In this document: piece by piece, positions 34,216 through 42,283 of the stretch
Layout of the letters: each line of letters opens with the position of its first letter
Numbering within the stretch: position 1 is the first letter of the stretch
NCBI RefSeq assembly: GCF_018130825.1
Contig: NZ_JAFCJS010000004.1
Location: forward strand, 62,001 to 126,000
DNA from: Bradyrhizobium liaoningense
Lineage (GTDB): Bacteria; Pseudomonadota; Alphaproteobacteria; Rhizobiales; Xanthobacteraceae
DNA: 64,000 bases
Reading direction: 5' to 3'
Translations under genes and position numbers: made by a program
Notes under the pieces: model-generated
The model's input: only the letters and a program-made list of their open reading frames with translations
Databases searched by the model: none
What the model was told of the DNA's origin: nothing

Positions 34216-35019
34216 ATGGCTTTAGACACAGCCGGCGCGGCCGATCAACTGCTCGGTGAGGGGGACATTCCGCCAGTGCATGAGGTGAATGCGGAAGGCA
34301 CATCGCCCTTTCTGCTCACCTCGGACCATTACGGACGCGCGCTGCCGCGCGCGCTCGGCGATCTCGGCATCCCCGAGAGCGAGCTCGTCAGGCACATCGG
34401 CTGGGACATCGGCATCGCCGGCGTCGCCGATCGCCTCGCCAGGATGCTCGATGCGCATCTGATCGCGCAGCGCTATTCGCGGCTGGTGATCGACTGCAAC
34501 CGTCCGCCCGGCGTGGCAAGCTCGATCCCGGTGATATCAGAGGCGACCACGATCCCCCGCAACGAGGCGATCTCCGATGCCGAGCGCGCCGCGCGGCGGC
34601 GCGAGATCTTCGAGCCCTATCATCACCGCATCGATTCCACGATCGGCCGCCGTCTGCACGACAAGCGGCCGACGGTGCTGGTGTCGCTGCACAGCTTCAC
34701 GCCCGTCTATGCCGGCGTCGCGCGGCCCTGGCACATCGGCGCGCTGTACAATCGCGACACCGTGCTGCCGCGGCTGCTGCTGAAGCATCTGCGCGCCGAG
34801 AGCGATCTCGTCGTCGGCGACAACGAGCCCTATGTGGTGAGCGACCTTACCGACTACACCATCCCGGTGCACGGCGAAGCCCGCGGCCTCGTCAACACCG
34901 GCATCGAGATCCGCCAGGACCTGATCGCGGACCAGTCCGGCCAGCGGCAATGGGCGGAACGGCTGGCAAGGGTCTTTGCGGAGATCGAGGTGGAGCTGAA
35001 GGCAGAGCTGTTGGTGTAG
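34216..35019 (+). CDS. N-formylglutamate amidohydrolase-family protein
   Basis: A 267-residue hydrolase of the FGase family, which releases formate from N-formyl-L-glutamate, the last step of one histidine breakdown route. Family marks are TSDHYGRALP (N-terminal zinc-site region with His), DCNRPPG, ESVSLH-like VSLHSFTPVYAG, and the IEIRQDLI segment in the C-terminal part. No hut genes are nearby, so the physiological substrate may be different. It starts at ATG 34216, 91 bases from the divergent transglutaminase gene, and the two may share a control region. Confidence 0.88.
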   Translation: MALDTAGAADQLLGEGDIPPVHEVNAEGTSPFLLTSDHYGRALPRALGDLGIPESELVRHIGWDIGIAGVADRLARMLDAHLIAQRYSRLVIDCNRPPGVASSIPVISEATTIPRNEAISDAERAARRREIFEPYHHRIDSTIGRRLHDKRPTVLVSLHSFTPVYAGVARPWHIGALYNRDTVLPRLLLKHLRAESDLVVGDNEPYVVSDLTDYTIPVHGEARGLVNTGIEIRQDLIADQSGQRQWAERLARVFAEIEVELKAELLV

Positions 35020-35046
35020 AGCGAGGTGCCGCCACTGCGCACACTA

Positions 35047-35194
35047 CGTTCCCTCCCCCCTTGCGGGGGAGGGTTAGGGAGAGGGGGCCACACGGCACAC
35101 TCTCTCATGCGAGCAAGAATTCTTCTCGACGACGGCTACACCTTTTGCTGGGCTACCCCTCTCCCCTGCCCTCCCCCGCAAGGGGGGAGGGAGC
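35047..35194. repeat. Dispersed palindromic repeat with CCCTCCCCC arms
   Basis: CCCTCCCCCCTTGCGGGGG near 35051 and CCCTCCCCCGCAAGGGGG near 35169 frame a section with GGTTAGGGAGAGGGGG. It belongs to the common rhizobial type of CTCCC palindromes. No gene is present. Confidence 0.6.
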
Positions 35195-35227
35195 GCAGCG
35201 GGGGACGACGAAGCCGTCAGCCTCCCA

Positions 35228-36217
35228 CTAACCGCCGCGCGTTGCGACGAACAGCGCCAGCGCGGAGAAGATCGCGGCGATGCCCCACAGCACATAGGCC
35301 ATGCGGCCGTCGCCGCGCGCGTCGAGCGTGGCTTCGGCCGGATTGTCGGGATTGACGCGGACCTCGACGGTCGCGCCATCCTGGTAGCGCGACATCAATT
35401 TCTTCAGCATCTCGTCCGAGGCAGACGGCGTTTCTGCCGCGACGCGCGCGCATTCATTGGTGTAGCTGATGTTCTGATGGCGATAGGTGTAGGTCACACG
35501 CTTGCCGAACATCTCGAGGCCGCGCGCCTCGCCGGGCTCGCTGGCCTCGTGATACTCCTCGATGCCCGACAGCTTGATCGTGCCCGGCACGACCGGCCAG
35601 CGCGTCGCCATCGAGGCCTGCCGCTGCACGCCCCACGCCATCAGCCCGATGACGAGGCCGAACGCACCGAAGGCGACGACGAGGCCCGCAAGATCCGGCC
35701 GGCCGATGTGATCGGCGAGATATTGGTAGCTCTGGTTGAGGCCGAAGGCCGAGCCGAAGATGATGGCGAGCACGATCGCCGAACCGATGCCGAGGCAACC
35801 CCACAGCCCCTTGGGCAGATCGCGCTCCAGCACGGCCTGATCGGGATGGCGCGGATTGTAATAGACGGTGACGATGCTGCCGGCCGGATATTTCGCCAGC
35901 TTCTCGGCGACCTGGAAATTGCCGAGGTCCTCGCCGATCGAGATGCGATCACAGCGCAGCTTGCGGCCGCCGACCGAATATTCGTAAGTGACGTTGGCGA
36001 AGTTGCGGCTCTCGGTGCGATAACCGTCCTCGCGCTCGTCGTCGGACACCCTGACCTCGCGCACCTCCGCGACCGAGGTGACGATCTTGCCCGCGGCCTG
36101 CGGCCAGCTTCGCGCCTCGCGCGCCTGCCAGGTCTTGACGATGGCGGCAATCAGGATGAGCGCGAGCGGCGCAAGCAGCATCGCGTAAACGAGCGGCGGC
36201 AAATTCGGCACGGTCAA
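35228..36217 (-). CDS. DUF3592-domain membrane protein (duplicated domain)
   Basis: A 329-residue membrane protein with hydrophobic segments at about residues 10-28, 140-162, 178-200 and 305-325. Two copies of the DUF3592 domain are visible: SWPQAAGKIVTS...VTVYYNPRHPDQAVLERD and RWPVVPGTIKLSG...VEVRVNPDNPAEATLDAR. Each domain is a periplasmic or extracytosolic beta unit. The function is unknown. It is a single gene between repeats. Confidence 0.85.
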   Translation of the reverse strand: MTVPNLPPLVYAMLLAPLALILIAAIVKTWQAREARSWPQAAGKIVTSVAEVREVRVSDDEREDGYRTESRNFANVTYEYSVGGRKLRCDRISIGEDLGNFQVAEKLAKYPAGSIVTVYYNPRHPDQAVLERDLPKGLWGCLGIGSAIVLAIIFGSAFGLNQSYQYLADHIGRPDLAGLVVAFGAFGLVIGLMAWGVQRQASMATRWPVVPGTIKLSGIEEYHEASEPGEARGLEMFGKRVTYTYRHQNISYTNECARVAAETPSASDEMLKKLMSRYQDGATVEVRVNPDNPAEATLDARGDGRMAYVLWGIAAIFSALALFVATRGG

Positions 36218-36332
36218 AATCCCAGGTCAGCGGCAATGCTTCCTTGGACGCATCGCCACTGCCGGAGGTTCAACCGGGCTAAAGCGCGATGAGATCGAAA
36301 TGAATCGCCATCGCGCTTTAGGTTGTTGTTTA

Positions 36333-36379
36333 GGCATGATCTTTTCGGAAAACCGCTACGCACTTTTCCGGATCATGCC
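36333..36379. repeat. Short inverted repeat (GATCCGGAAAAGTGC type), copy 2 of 2
   Basis: GGCATGATCTTTTCGGAAAA and TTTTCCGGATCATGCC form an almost perfect 47-base palindrome just after the LysE gene's stop. A similar element is at 31709-31757; this type is widespread in Rhizobiales from memory. Confidence 0.78.
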
Positions 36380-36384
36380 TTCGC

Positions 36385-37005
36385 TCATTTGGCCCTTGTA
36401 AGCGCCAGCCAGATACCGCCGCCGATCATGAAGCCGCCGGAGATGCGCGACATCAACCGCGTGCGACGGGCCGAGAAGAATTTTCGCGCGCGCCCGGCGG
36501 CGATGGCGTAGAGCGCGTCCGTCATCACGGCCGTGACCATGAAGGTGGCGCCCAGCAGCGCGACCTGCGGAAAGTGCGGCTGGCTCATGTCCATGAACTG
36601 CGGGATGAAGGCGCCGAAGAACACCAGCACCTTCGGGTTGGACAGCAGCACCAGGAAGCCTTGCAGGAAGAACCCGCCGCGCGGCGGCGGAGGCGGCGCG
36701 TCGACATCGACGCCCTCGACCGGCGCCCAGATCAGCCTGATGCCGAGCCAGACCAGATAGGCCGCGCCGGCAAAGCGCACCCAGTCGAACCAGTAGCCCA
36801 TGGTCGCCATGAGCGAGGTCAGGCCGATCGCGACGATGCCGATGACGATGGCGAGGCCGGCTTGCGCGCCGGCAACGTTGGTCAGCGCCGCACGCGTGCC
36901 ATGGCGCAGGCCATTGGCGATGACGAGCGTCACGATCGGACCCGGCAGCAACGCCAGCGCAATGCAGGCGGCGACGAAGGCGAGATAGGCTTGCATGGAC
37001 ATCAT
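36385..37005 (-). CDS. LysE-family transporter
   Basis: A 206-residue inner-membrane exporter with six predicted helices. The family motif LLPGPIVTLVIANGLRHGTR follows helix 1, and FLVLLSNPKVLVFFGAFIP holds the NPK motif. A proline run (APPPPPPRGGF) in the central loop is unusual for the family. The substrate is likely an amino acid or small metabolite. It is unrelated in operon terms to the other LysE gene at 20.4 kb. Confidence 0.9.
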   Translation of the reverse strand: MMSMQAYLAFVAACIALALLPGPIVTLVIANGLRHGTRAALTNVAGAQAGLAIVIGIVAIGLTSLMATMGYWFDWVRFAGAAYLVWLGIRLIWAPVEGVDVDAPPPPPRGGFFLQGFLVLLSNPKVLVFFGAFIPQFMDMSQPHFPQVALLGATFMVTAVMTDALYAIAAGRARKFFSARRTRLMSRISGGFMIGGGIWLALTRAK

Positions 37006-37103
37006 GGGGAGGACTCGGCTGAGGGCGGATTGGGGGTATTAATGCATGGGATGGGCGGGAACGGAAGTGAGATGAGTGCGGTGTGCCCGCCCAAGCCGCG
37101 GTG

Positions 37104-37200
37104 TCATACCCCGCGAAGGCGGGGTATCCAGTACGCCGCGGCCTTCCCGTATTCCACGAACGCCTCGGAGTACTGGATCACCCGCCTTCGCGGGTGATGA
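37104..37200. repeat. Dispersed palindromic repeat with CCGCGAAGGCGGG arms
   Basis: TCATACCCCGCGAAGGCGGG and CCCGCCTTCGCGGGTGATGA frame a centre with GTATCCAGTA and TACTGGATC. The arms are nearly complementary over 30 bases. It separates the LysE gene from a small exported protein gene. Confidence 0.75.
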
Positions 37201-37232
37201 CAGCGGAGGACTTGGCGCGAGCCGCGCCTCCC

Positions 37233-37763
37233 TCACCTGCCATCGAGCGCAGCCGCCATCCATTGCTTCATCTCCTCCGTTTCCAGGAACACCAGCGCCG
37301 CACGCTGCACGGCGTTCGCCTCGCCCGCGCCTTGCGCCACCGCAACCAGCAAATCGCAGCGGCGCGAAAGAGCAATGCCGGCGGCGGCGTGGCGGGCGCC
37401 GTCGGGCATGGCGAGGTCGTAGTGCCTGATGCGGCCCTGCATGGCGGCGACATCCACGGCGTGGCCCGGCGCTGCGGGGACAAAGCGTGGACTGATCAGA
37501 TCGATGTCGGTGACGCGGTCGACCTCGTCGTCATCGGCGACGCCGGTGTCGCAATTGCAGAAGCCGCGCTTGGCGCGGATGTAGAGCTCGGCACCATCGC
37601 AGCCGCCCGCGATACAGCGAAACGCGCGGCCCGCGGGCCAGCCATCGCGGGGAAACGGCCGGGCGATCTCCTGCCAACGTCCTGCGCGCTCCGTCTCATC
37701 CGCTCGCGCACCGGACAGCACGCCGAGCGCGATCACGGCCGCGATCATCATCGCGCGCCGCAT
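37233..37763 (-). CDS. Small exported protein, unrecognised
   Basis: A 176-residue protein with a signal peptide (MRRAMMIAAVIALGVLSGARA). The mature part has cysteine pairs (FRCIAGGCDG, GFCNCDTG) that may form disulfides in the periplasm. I know no family. The start follows the stop of the LVIVD-repeat gene by two bases, so both are surely one operon and both products are exported; they may work together. Confidence 0.75.
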   Translation of the reverse strand: MRRAMMIAAVIALGVLSGARADETERAGRWQEIARPFPRDGWPAGRAFRCIAGGCDGAELYIRAKRGFCNCDTGVADDDEVDRVTDIDLISPRFVPAAPGHAVDVAAMQGRIRHYDLAMPDGARHAAAGIALSRRCDLLVAVAQGAGEANAVQRAALVFLETEEMKQWMAAALDGR

Positions 37764-37765
37764 CG

Positions 37766-39211
37766 TCAGTTCCGGGGCAAACCGGCCACGGCGCGCGCCG
37801 GACCTGTCAGTTCGAGAATGTGCAGGCCGGTATTGGCGCGGTCGACGATGTAGACGTAGCCGCGATCATCGGTCTCGACATTGTTGGTCTGGATCGCGAC
37901 CTTGCAGCGCTCGCCGCCCTCGACCGGAATGCAGCGCTTGTCGGTCGCCGCGGTGATCGCCGGGATGAAATAGCCGACTTCCTTCGGATGATAGGGATCG
38001 CGGATATCGAGCGCGCGTACGCCGGCATTGAAGAAGGCGATGAAGGCCATCTTCTTGTAATAGACCGGCGCCATGCTCTCGTTCGACGAATGCGAGCCGA
38101 ACCGGCCGCCGCGCTGGCAGAACTGCCCGCTCGCCTCCGGCACGGTATAGCTCGAGATCATCATCGGCCGCGTCTCGGTGGTGACATCGGCGAACCACAC
38201 CATCTGCCGCGCCTCGCCGCATTCGTTGAGGATCGCCTCGTCCACGATCATGACGATGTCACGCGTCTTGCCGTCCTTGTCCTCGGCAAATTCCGCGACC
38301 GGCATGTCGAGCATCGGGAACGTCGTATGCGCGCCATTGAAGGCGGACATCGGCATCCGCGCAATCTCGGGAAAGCGGAGATTGTCCGGCGTCGGCTCCT
38401 TCGGCCCGGTCAGGAGCTTCTCGCGATCGACGATCTGCAGGATGCCGCCCTTGTTGGTGCCGTAGCCGAAATAGACGCGGTTGCCGTGGGGCCCGGTCGA
38501 GATCGGTCCATGCAGCTCGGTCGGCACCGCGCCGGTCGAGCCCGGCTCCTGGCCCGGCAGGCCGAAGTCGCGAATCTTCTGCGGATGCGCGGGATCCGAG
38601 AGGTCATAGACCTGCGTCATGCGCCGCGTGCGCCAGTCCGGCGCACCCGAGACCAGAAAGGCGATGCCGGTGTCGCATTCCCACCAGCTCTTGTGCGTGT
38701 CCTTCAGGCCGACGATGCGCGTGATGAGCACGGGGCTGGCGGGATCAGTGACGTTCCAGATCTCATGCGCCTCGCTGCCGAAGGTGCGCAGCATGTAGAC
38801 CGCATTGGGATCGCCCTTCGGCAAGGTCTTGCCGTCGCAGACCCGCACCATCTGCGCGCCGCCGGATTCATACTTGCCTTCCTGCCCCGGCAGATGCCGC
38901 AGATATTTTGGACGTGCGGGATCGGTGACGTCGACGATCGAGGTTCCGTTCGGCTCCGCCTGCCCCGTTATCGGATTGACCGGAGCGGGCACGTCGTCGG
39001 TGCCGCCGTGATGGCCGATATAGGCGATCCAGCGATCGCCCTGATGATGGATGGTCGGCTGATAGGCGCTGCGCGCCTGGAGGTCGTTGGTGCCGACCAG
39101 CTTCATGTTGGAAGCTTCCGGCGACGCGCCGATCGTCTGCTTCTGCGCGTAGACGAAGGTGCTGCAGGCGAAAAGAACGAGGCCTGCGGCAGTCAAGACG
39201 CAACGGAACAT
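37766..39211 (-). CDS. Exported LVIVD-repeat beta-propeller-like protein
   Basis: A 481-residue exported protein with signal peptide MFRCVLTAAGLVLFACSTFV followed by a cleavage region YAQ. The mature part has repeated strands of the form VDVTDPARPKYL, IWNVTDPASPVLI, VYDLSDPAHPQKI and ALDIRDPYHPKEV, typical of LVIVD repeats that build a beta propeller. Conserved His and Cys residues (HHGG, CDTG, ECGEAR) might bind a metal. The start is set to the ATG at 39211, with GGGAGGA five bases upstream; the longer frame covers the ArsR promoter. It is the first of a two-gene operon. Function is unknown. Confidence 0.88.
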   Translation of the reverse strand: MFRCVLTAAGLVLFACSTFVYAQKQTIGASPEASNMKLVGTNDLQARSAYQPTIHHQGDRWIAYIGHHGGTDDVPAPVNPITGQAEPNGTSIVDVTDPARPKYLRHLPGQEGKYESGGAQMVRVCDGKTLPKGDPNAVYMLRTFGSEAHEIWNVTDPASPVLITRIVGLKDTHKSWWECDTGIAFLVSGAPDWRTRRMTQVYDLSDPAHPQKIRDFGLPGQEPGSTGAVPTELHGPISTGPHGNRVYFGYGTNKGGILQIVDREKLLTGPKEPTPDNLRFPEIARMPMSAFNGAHTTFPMLDMPVAEFAEDKDGKTRDIVMIVDEAILNECGEARQMVWFADVTTETRPMMISSYTVPEASGQFCQRGGRFGSHSSNESMAPVYYKKMAFIAFFNAGVRALDIRDPYHPKEVGYFIPAITAATDKRCIPVEGGERCKVAIQTNNVETDDRGYVYIVDRANTGLHILELTGPARAVAGLPRN

Positions 39212-39291
39212 CAATGTCCTCCCAGGAACCAATCTGCGTTGGCTGAGATGAAAGGCTAACACGGTCGATCCGGCGGCCCAAAGACACCATC

Positions 39292-39321
39292 TTGACATGC
39301 AACCATTTGGTTGCCTATTAT
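39292..39321 (+). promoter_or_regulatory. Promoter with embedded operator for the ArsR-AHSA1 operon
   Basis: TTGACA (39292-39297) and TATTAT (39316-39321) are spaced by 18 bases, and a 16-base palindrome GCAACCA-TT-TGGTTGC (39299-39314) fills the spacer. The start of transcription expected seven bases after the -10 box coincides with the ATG at 39329, so the mRNA would have almost no leader, and no ribosome site is present. The palindrome is probably bound by the ArsR protein, blocking polymerase. Confidence 0.75.
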
Positions 39322-39328
39322 CGTTGCC

Positions 39329-39643
39329 ATGGATGAGGTCTTCAAAGCGCTGGCGGACGCATCGAGACGGTCGCTGCTGGACAGGCTTCACGCCAGGAAC
39401 GGCCAGACGCTGAACGAGCTTTGCGAAGGCCTCGCGATGACGCGGCAGGCCGTCACCAAGCACCTTGCCATTCTCGAAGAGGCCAATCTGGTCACGACCT
39501 TCAAGCATGGCCGCGAGAAGCTGCACTACCTCAACCCGGTGCCGATCCATCAGATCGGCGAGCGCTGGATCAAGAAATTCGAGCGCGGCAAGCTCGCCGC
39601 GCTCGGGGAGTTGAAACGTCAGTTGGAGAAACGCGATGAGTAA
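39329..39643 (+). CDS. ArsR-family regulator
   Basis: A 104-residue winged-helix regulator. The core includes FKALADASRRSLLDRLH, the recognition helix MTRQAVTKHLAILEEA, and the wing GREKLHYLNP. There are no cysteine metal sites, as in the subgroup paired with AHSA1/SRPBCC proteins. It begins with MDEVFKAL; the alternative upstream codons lie in the promoter. The last eight bases overlap the next gene. It probably represses its own operon through the palindrome in the promoter. The ligand is not known. Confidence 0.93.
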   Translation: MDEVFKALADASRRSLLDRLHARNGQTLNELCEGLAMTRQAVTKHLAILEEANLVTTFKHGREKLHYLNPVPIHQIGERWIKKFERGKLAALGELKRQLEKRDE

Positions 39644-40100
39644 ACCGAGCTATGTCTACGTGACCTATATCGAGACCTCTCCCGAAGCGCTTTGGCAGGC
39701 CCTCACCGACGGCGATTTCACAGAGCGCTACTGGTTCGGCCACCGCATTGCTTCCGACTGGAAGGAAGGCGCATCCTACCGCTTCACCAACAATGGCAGT
39801 CCGACGATCGAAGGCGAGGTCATCACCTGCGATCCGACGCGGCGGCTCGCCTATAGCTGGCACAATCGCAAGCCCGAGGCCGCGGGCGAGGGCATCTCGC
39901 GCGTCACCTTCGATCTCGAACCGCGCGGCAAGGTCGTCAAGCTGACCGTCACCCATGACGAACTCGGCGAGGACGGCAAGACCCTGCGCGACATCTCCGG
40001 CGGCTGGCCGATGGTGCTGTCGAACCTGAAGAGCCTGCTCGAGACCGGCCACACCATCGGAATCGTGCCGCCGACCTATTCGACGAAGGACGCTGCGTGA
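39636..40100 (+). CDS. AHSA1/SRPBCC-family protein, paralogue 1
   Basis: A 154-residue protein of the activator-of-Hsp90/START-like SRPBCC superfamily, a fold with a hydrophobic ligand cavity. It starts MSKPSYVYVTYIETSPEALW, has RYWFGHRIASDWKEG and ends with GWPMVLSNLKSLLETG. It overlaps the ArsR gene by eight bases, so translation is coupled. Such partners of ArsR regulators are thought to bind or modify small hydrophobic molecules. Paralogue 2 shares much of its sequence. Confidence 0.92.
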   Translation: MSKPSYVYVTYIETSPEALWQALTDGDFTERYWFGHRIASDWKEGASYRFTNNGSPTIEGEVITCDPTRRLAYSWHNRKPEAAGEGISRVTFDLEPRGKVVKLTVTHDELGEDGKTLRDISGGWPMVLSNLKSLLETGHTIGIVPPTYSTKDAA

Positions 40101-40567
40101 TGACCCGGCCCGAATTCATCTACGTCACCTATATCGAGACCACGCCGGAAAAGCTCTGGGAGGCGCTGACGTCGAGCGAGTTCACCAGGCAGTACTGGTT
40201 CGATACCGAAGTCAGGTCCGACTGGAAGGTCGGCTCGCCCTTCGCCCTCGTGATGGGCGGCAAGGTCACGGACACCGGCGAGATCCTCGAGGCCGAACGG
40301 CCGCGGCGGCTTTCCTATACGTTCAAGCACGAGCTGATGGAGGAGATGCGGAACGAAGCGGCAACGAAGGTCGTTTTCACCATCGTGCCCTACGGCAATC
40401 TCGTGAAGCTGACCGTGACGCACGAAGGCTTTGCCGCAGGCAGCAAGCTGCTCGACGGCATCTCCAAGGGCTGGCCCGCGATCCTGTCCGGGCTCAAGAG
40501 CCTGCTGGAGACCGGCAAGGCGCCGGCAATCCCGCCTGCAGCACTCGACATCGAAGGGTTCGCGTGA
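40100..40567 (+). CDS. AHSA1/SRPBCC-family protein, paralogue 2
   Basis: A 155-residue paralogue with the same layout: YVTYIETTPEKLWEALTSSE, then YWFDTEVRSDWKVG and GWPAILSGLKSLLETGK. The ATG shares its A with the upstream stop (TGATG), giving strong coupling. Compared with paralogue 1 it has a changed middle (MGGKVTDTGEILEAERP) that would line the pocket, so the ligand may differ. A GTG three bases earlier is a possible start. Confidence 0.92.
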   Translation: MTRPEFIYVTYIETTPEKLWEALTSSEFTRQYWFDTEVRSDWKVGSPFALVMGGKVTDTGEILEAERPRRLSYTFKHELMEEMRNEAATKVVFTIVPYGNLVKLTVTHEGFAAGSKLLDGISKGWPAILSGLKSLLETGKAPAIPPAALDIEGFA

Positions 40568-41079
40568 TGAACCTCGACCAGTTCAAGCCGCTCACGGTCT
40601 ACACCATCTATATCGCCTCGACGCCGGAGAAGGTGTGGGAGGCGCTGACCTCGGCCGAATTCAGCAAGCAGTATTTCTTCGGCAACGCCGTGGAGGTCGA
40701 GCCGCGGCTCGGCGGCGCGTTCATCGTGCGCACGCCCGATGGCGCGCTGCACATCAGCGGCGAGGTTCTCGCCTACGATCCGCCGCGAAAGCTCTCCGTC
40801 ACCTTCAACGTCAATTGGCCGGACCTGATCGAAAAGCTCGGCCCGACGCTCGTGACCTACGAGATCGAACAGGTCGGCGATGCGGTGCGTCTCACCATGA
40901 GCGAAGGCCATGACCGGCCGCTCAGCGACGACATCCTCGCAGGCGGACGGCAGGGTTGGCCGGCGATCCTCTCCAGCCTCAAGAGCGTGCTCGAGACCGG
41001 CAAGCCGCTGGTGGTGAAAATGGGCCCGCCGCAGCGGATGCTCGATGCGCTGAAGGCGATGGGGATCAAGACGCCGTAG
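40567..41079 (+). CDS. AHSA1/SRPBCC-family protein, paralogue 3
   Basis: A 170-residue third paralogue, the most divergent (TIYIASTPEKVWEALTSAEF, YFFGNAVEVEPRLGG), with the shared end GWPAILSSLKSVLETGK and a C-terminal extension KMGPPQRMLDALKAMG. Again the start overlaps the previous stop by one base. Three tandem copies after one ArsR gene suggest either three related ligands or a hetero-oligomer. A repeat follows the stop. Confidence 0.92.
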   Translation: MNLDQFKPLTVYTIYIASTPEKVWEALTSAEFSKQYFFGNAVEVEPRLGGAFIVRTPDGALHISGEVLAYDPPRKLSVTFNVNWPDLIEKLGPTLVTYEIEQVGDAVRLTMSEGHDRPLSDDILAGGRQGWPAILSSLKSVLETGKPLVVKMGPPQRMLDALKAMGIKTP

Positions 41080-41114
41080 GCGAGACGAGGGTCTGTCTCC
41101 GCGAACTCGATATC

Positions 41115-41205
41115 GTAGGGTGGGCAAAGGCGCACTTGCGCCGTGCCCACCACTGACCCAATACAGCACAGACGCGGTGGGCACGCTTCGCTTTGCCCAC
41201 CCTAC
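41115..41205. repeat. GTAGGGTGGG palindromic repeat, copy 2 of 3
   Basis: GTAGGGTGGGCAAAGGCGC and GCTTTGCCCACCCTAC are the complementary arms; the inner part contains CGTGCCCACC and GGTGGGCACG. Compare 22394-22482 and 52453-52541. Confidence 0.8.
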
Positions 41206-41238
41206 GGCACTGAGTCGCCCCGGCCTGCGCCGGGACGA

Positions 41239-42012
41239 CTATGGGGCCGGCACGACCAGCCGCCGATACAGATGCCACGTCGCGTGCCCGAGCACCGGCA
41301 GCGTCACGATCAGCCCGAGAAAATACGGCAGCGCCGAGACGACCAGCAGCATCACGATCACGGCGGCCCAGCCGATCATCGGCAGCGGGCTCGTCACCAC
41401 CGCACGCACGCTCGTCACCATCGCCGTGACGAAATCGACCTCGCGATCGAGCAGCAGCGGAAACGACACCACGGTCAGCGAGAACAGGATCAGCGACAGC
41501 ACGGCGCCGACCGCGTTGCCGATGGCGAGGAACAGCAGGCCCTCGTTGGTCGTCAGCACCACCGTCATGAATTCCTGCAGGCTCGAGAACGAGGCGTGCA
41601 GGCCGAGCAGCAGCGCGATCAGGAGCCGCACCTGGTACATCCAGATCACGAACACGAACAGCGTGACGAACGCCATCCAACCGATCTCGCTGCGCGAGCG
41701 GACCGCCGACCAGATCGCACCGAACGACACCGGCTCGCCGCGCTCGCGGCGACGGCTGACTTCGTAGAGGCCGATCGCCACGAAGGGGCCGATCAGCGCG
41801 AAGCCGGCAGCCAGGGGATAGACCAGATAGACCATGCCGAAGGCGGTGAGGCAGAGCATGATGGCGATGCCGCCGGCGGCGTAGAGCGCGCCGAAGCAAA
41901 GCCCGTAGAAAGGCAGCGCCTGGAAGTCGCGCAGGCCCTCGACCAGGGCCTCGGCGATGTCAGTTGCCACCACGGGACGAACGACCGGATCGACCTTGCC
42001 CGAGATGGACAT
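41239..42012 (-). CDS. DUF2189 membrane protein
   Basis: A 257-residue protein with about six transmembrane helices. The N-terminal ADIAEALVEGLRDF-like entry (DIAEALVEGLRDFQALPFYG) and GFALIGPFVAIGLYEVSRR match the DUF2189 family, related in part to cytochrome oxidase assembly-adjacent genes in some bacteria. AGGAGGA lies before the ATG at 42012, which I prefer to the ATG 15 bases earlier. Function is unknown. Confidence 0.86.
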   Translation of the reverse strand: MSISGKVDPVVRPVVATDIAEALVEGLRDFQALPFYGLCFGALYAAGGIAIMLCLTAFGMVYLVYPLAAGFALIGPFVAIGLYEVSRRRERGEPVSFGAIWSAVRSRSEIGWMAFVTLFVFVIWMYQVRLLIALLLGLHASFSSLQEFMTVVLTTNEGLLFLAIGNAVGAVLSLILFSLTVVSFPLLLDREVDFVTAMVTSVRAVVTSPLPMIGWAAVIVMLLVVSALPYFLGLIVTLPVLGHATWHLYRRLVVPAP

Positions 42013-42283
42013 CAGCTTCCTCCTCATTTACCGGCACGATCTTCGTCGCACGCGACCTCGATGTTACTGCCCTTCGCCGCCGCGCGCACGCGCGAGTTGA
42101 TCACGGGTTGACGGTATTGGAGGAAGCCCGACAGCGGCTCGTCGCCCTGGCCCACCCGCCACGCGTGTATGTCAAAATCTTTCCTCGCTTTTCGGCACCA
42201 TGCCTATGGACGGAGCGGAGGGCGGTGCCGCAAATTGTACCTCCGCCCCCAACGCGCGATGACCAGAGCGGACCATTCGAACG

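Noticed and set aside
20169..35194. CRISPR array or tandem repeats
   Set aside because: Repeats found are palindromic, single units far apart, not regularly spaced direct repeats with spacers.
37820..39259. 479-codon open frame opposite the LVIVD-repeat gene
   Set aside because: No domain, Arg/Ala/Asp-rich composition, and the exported protein on the minus strand has signal peptide and repeats.
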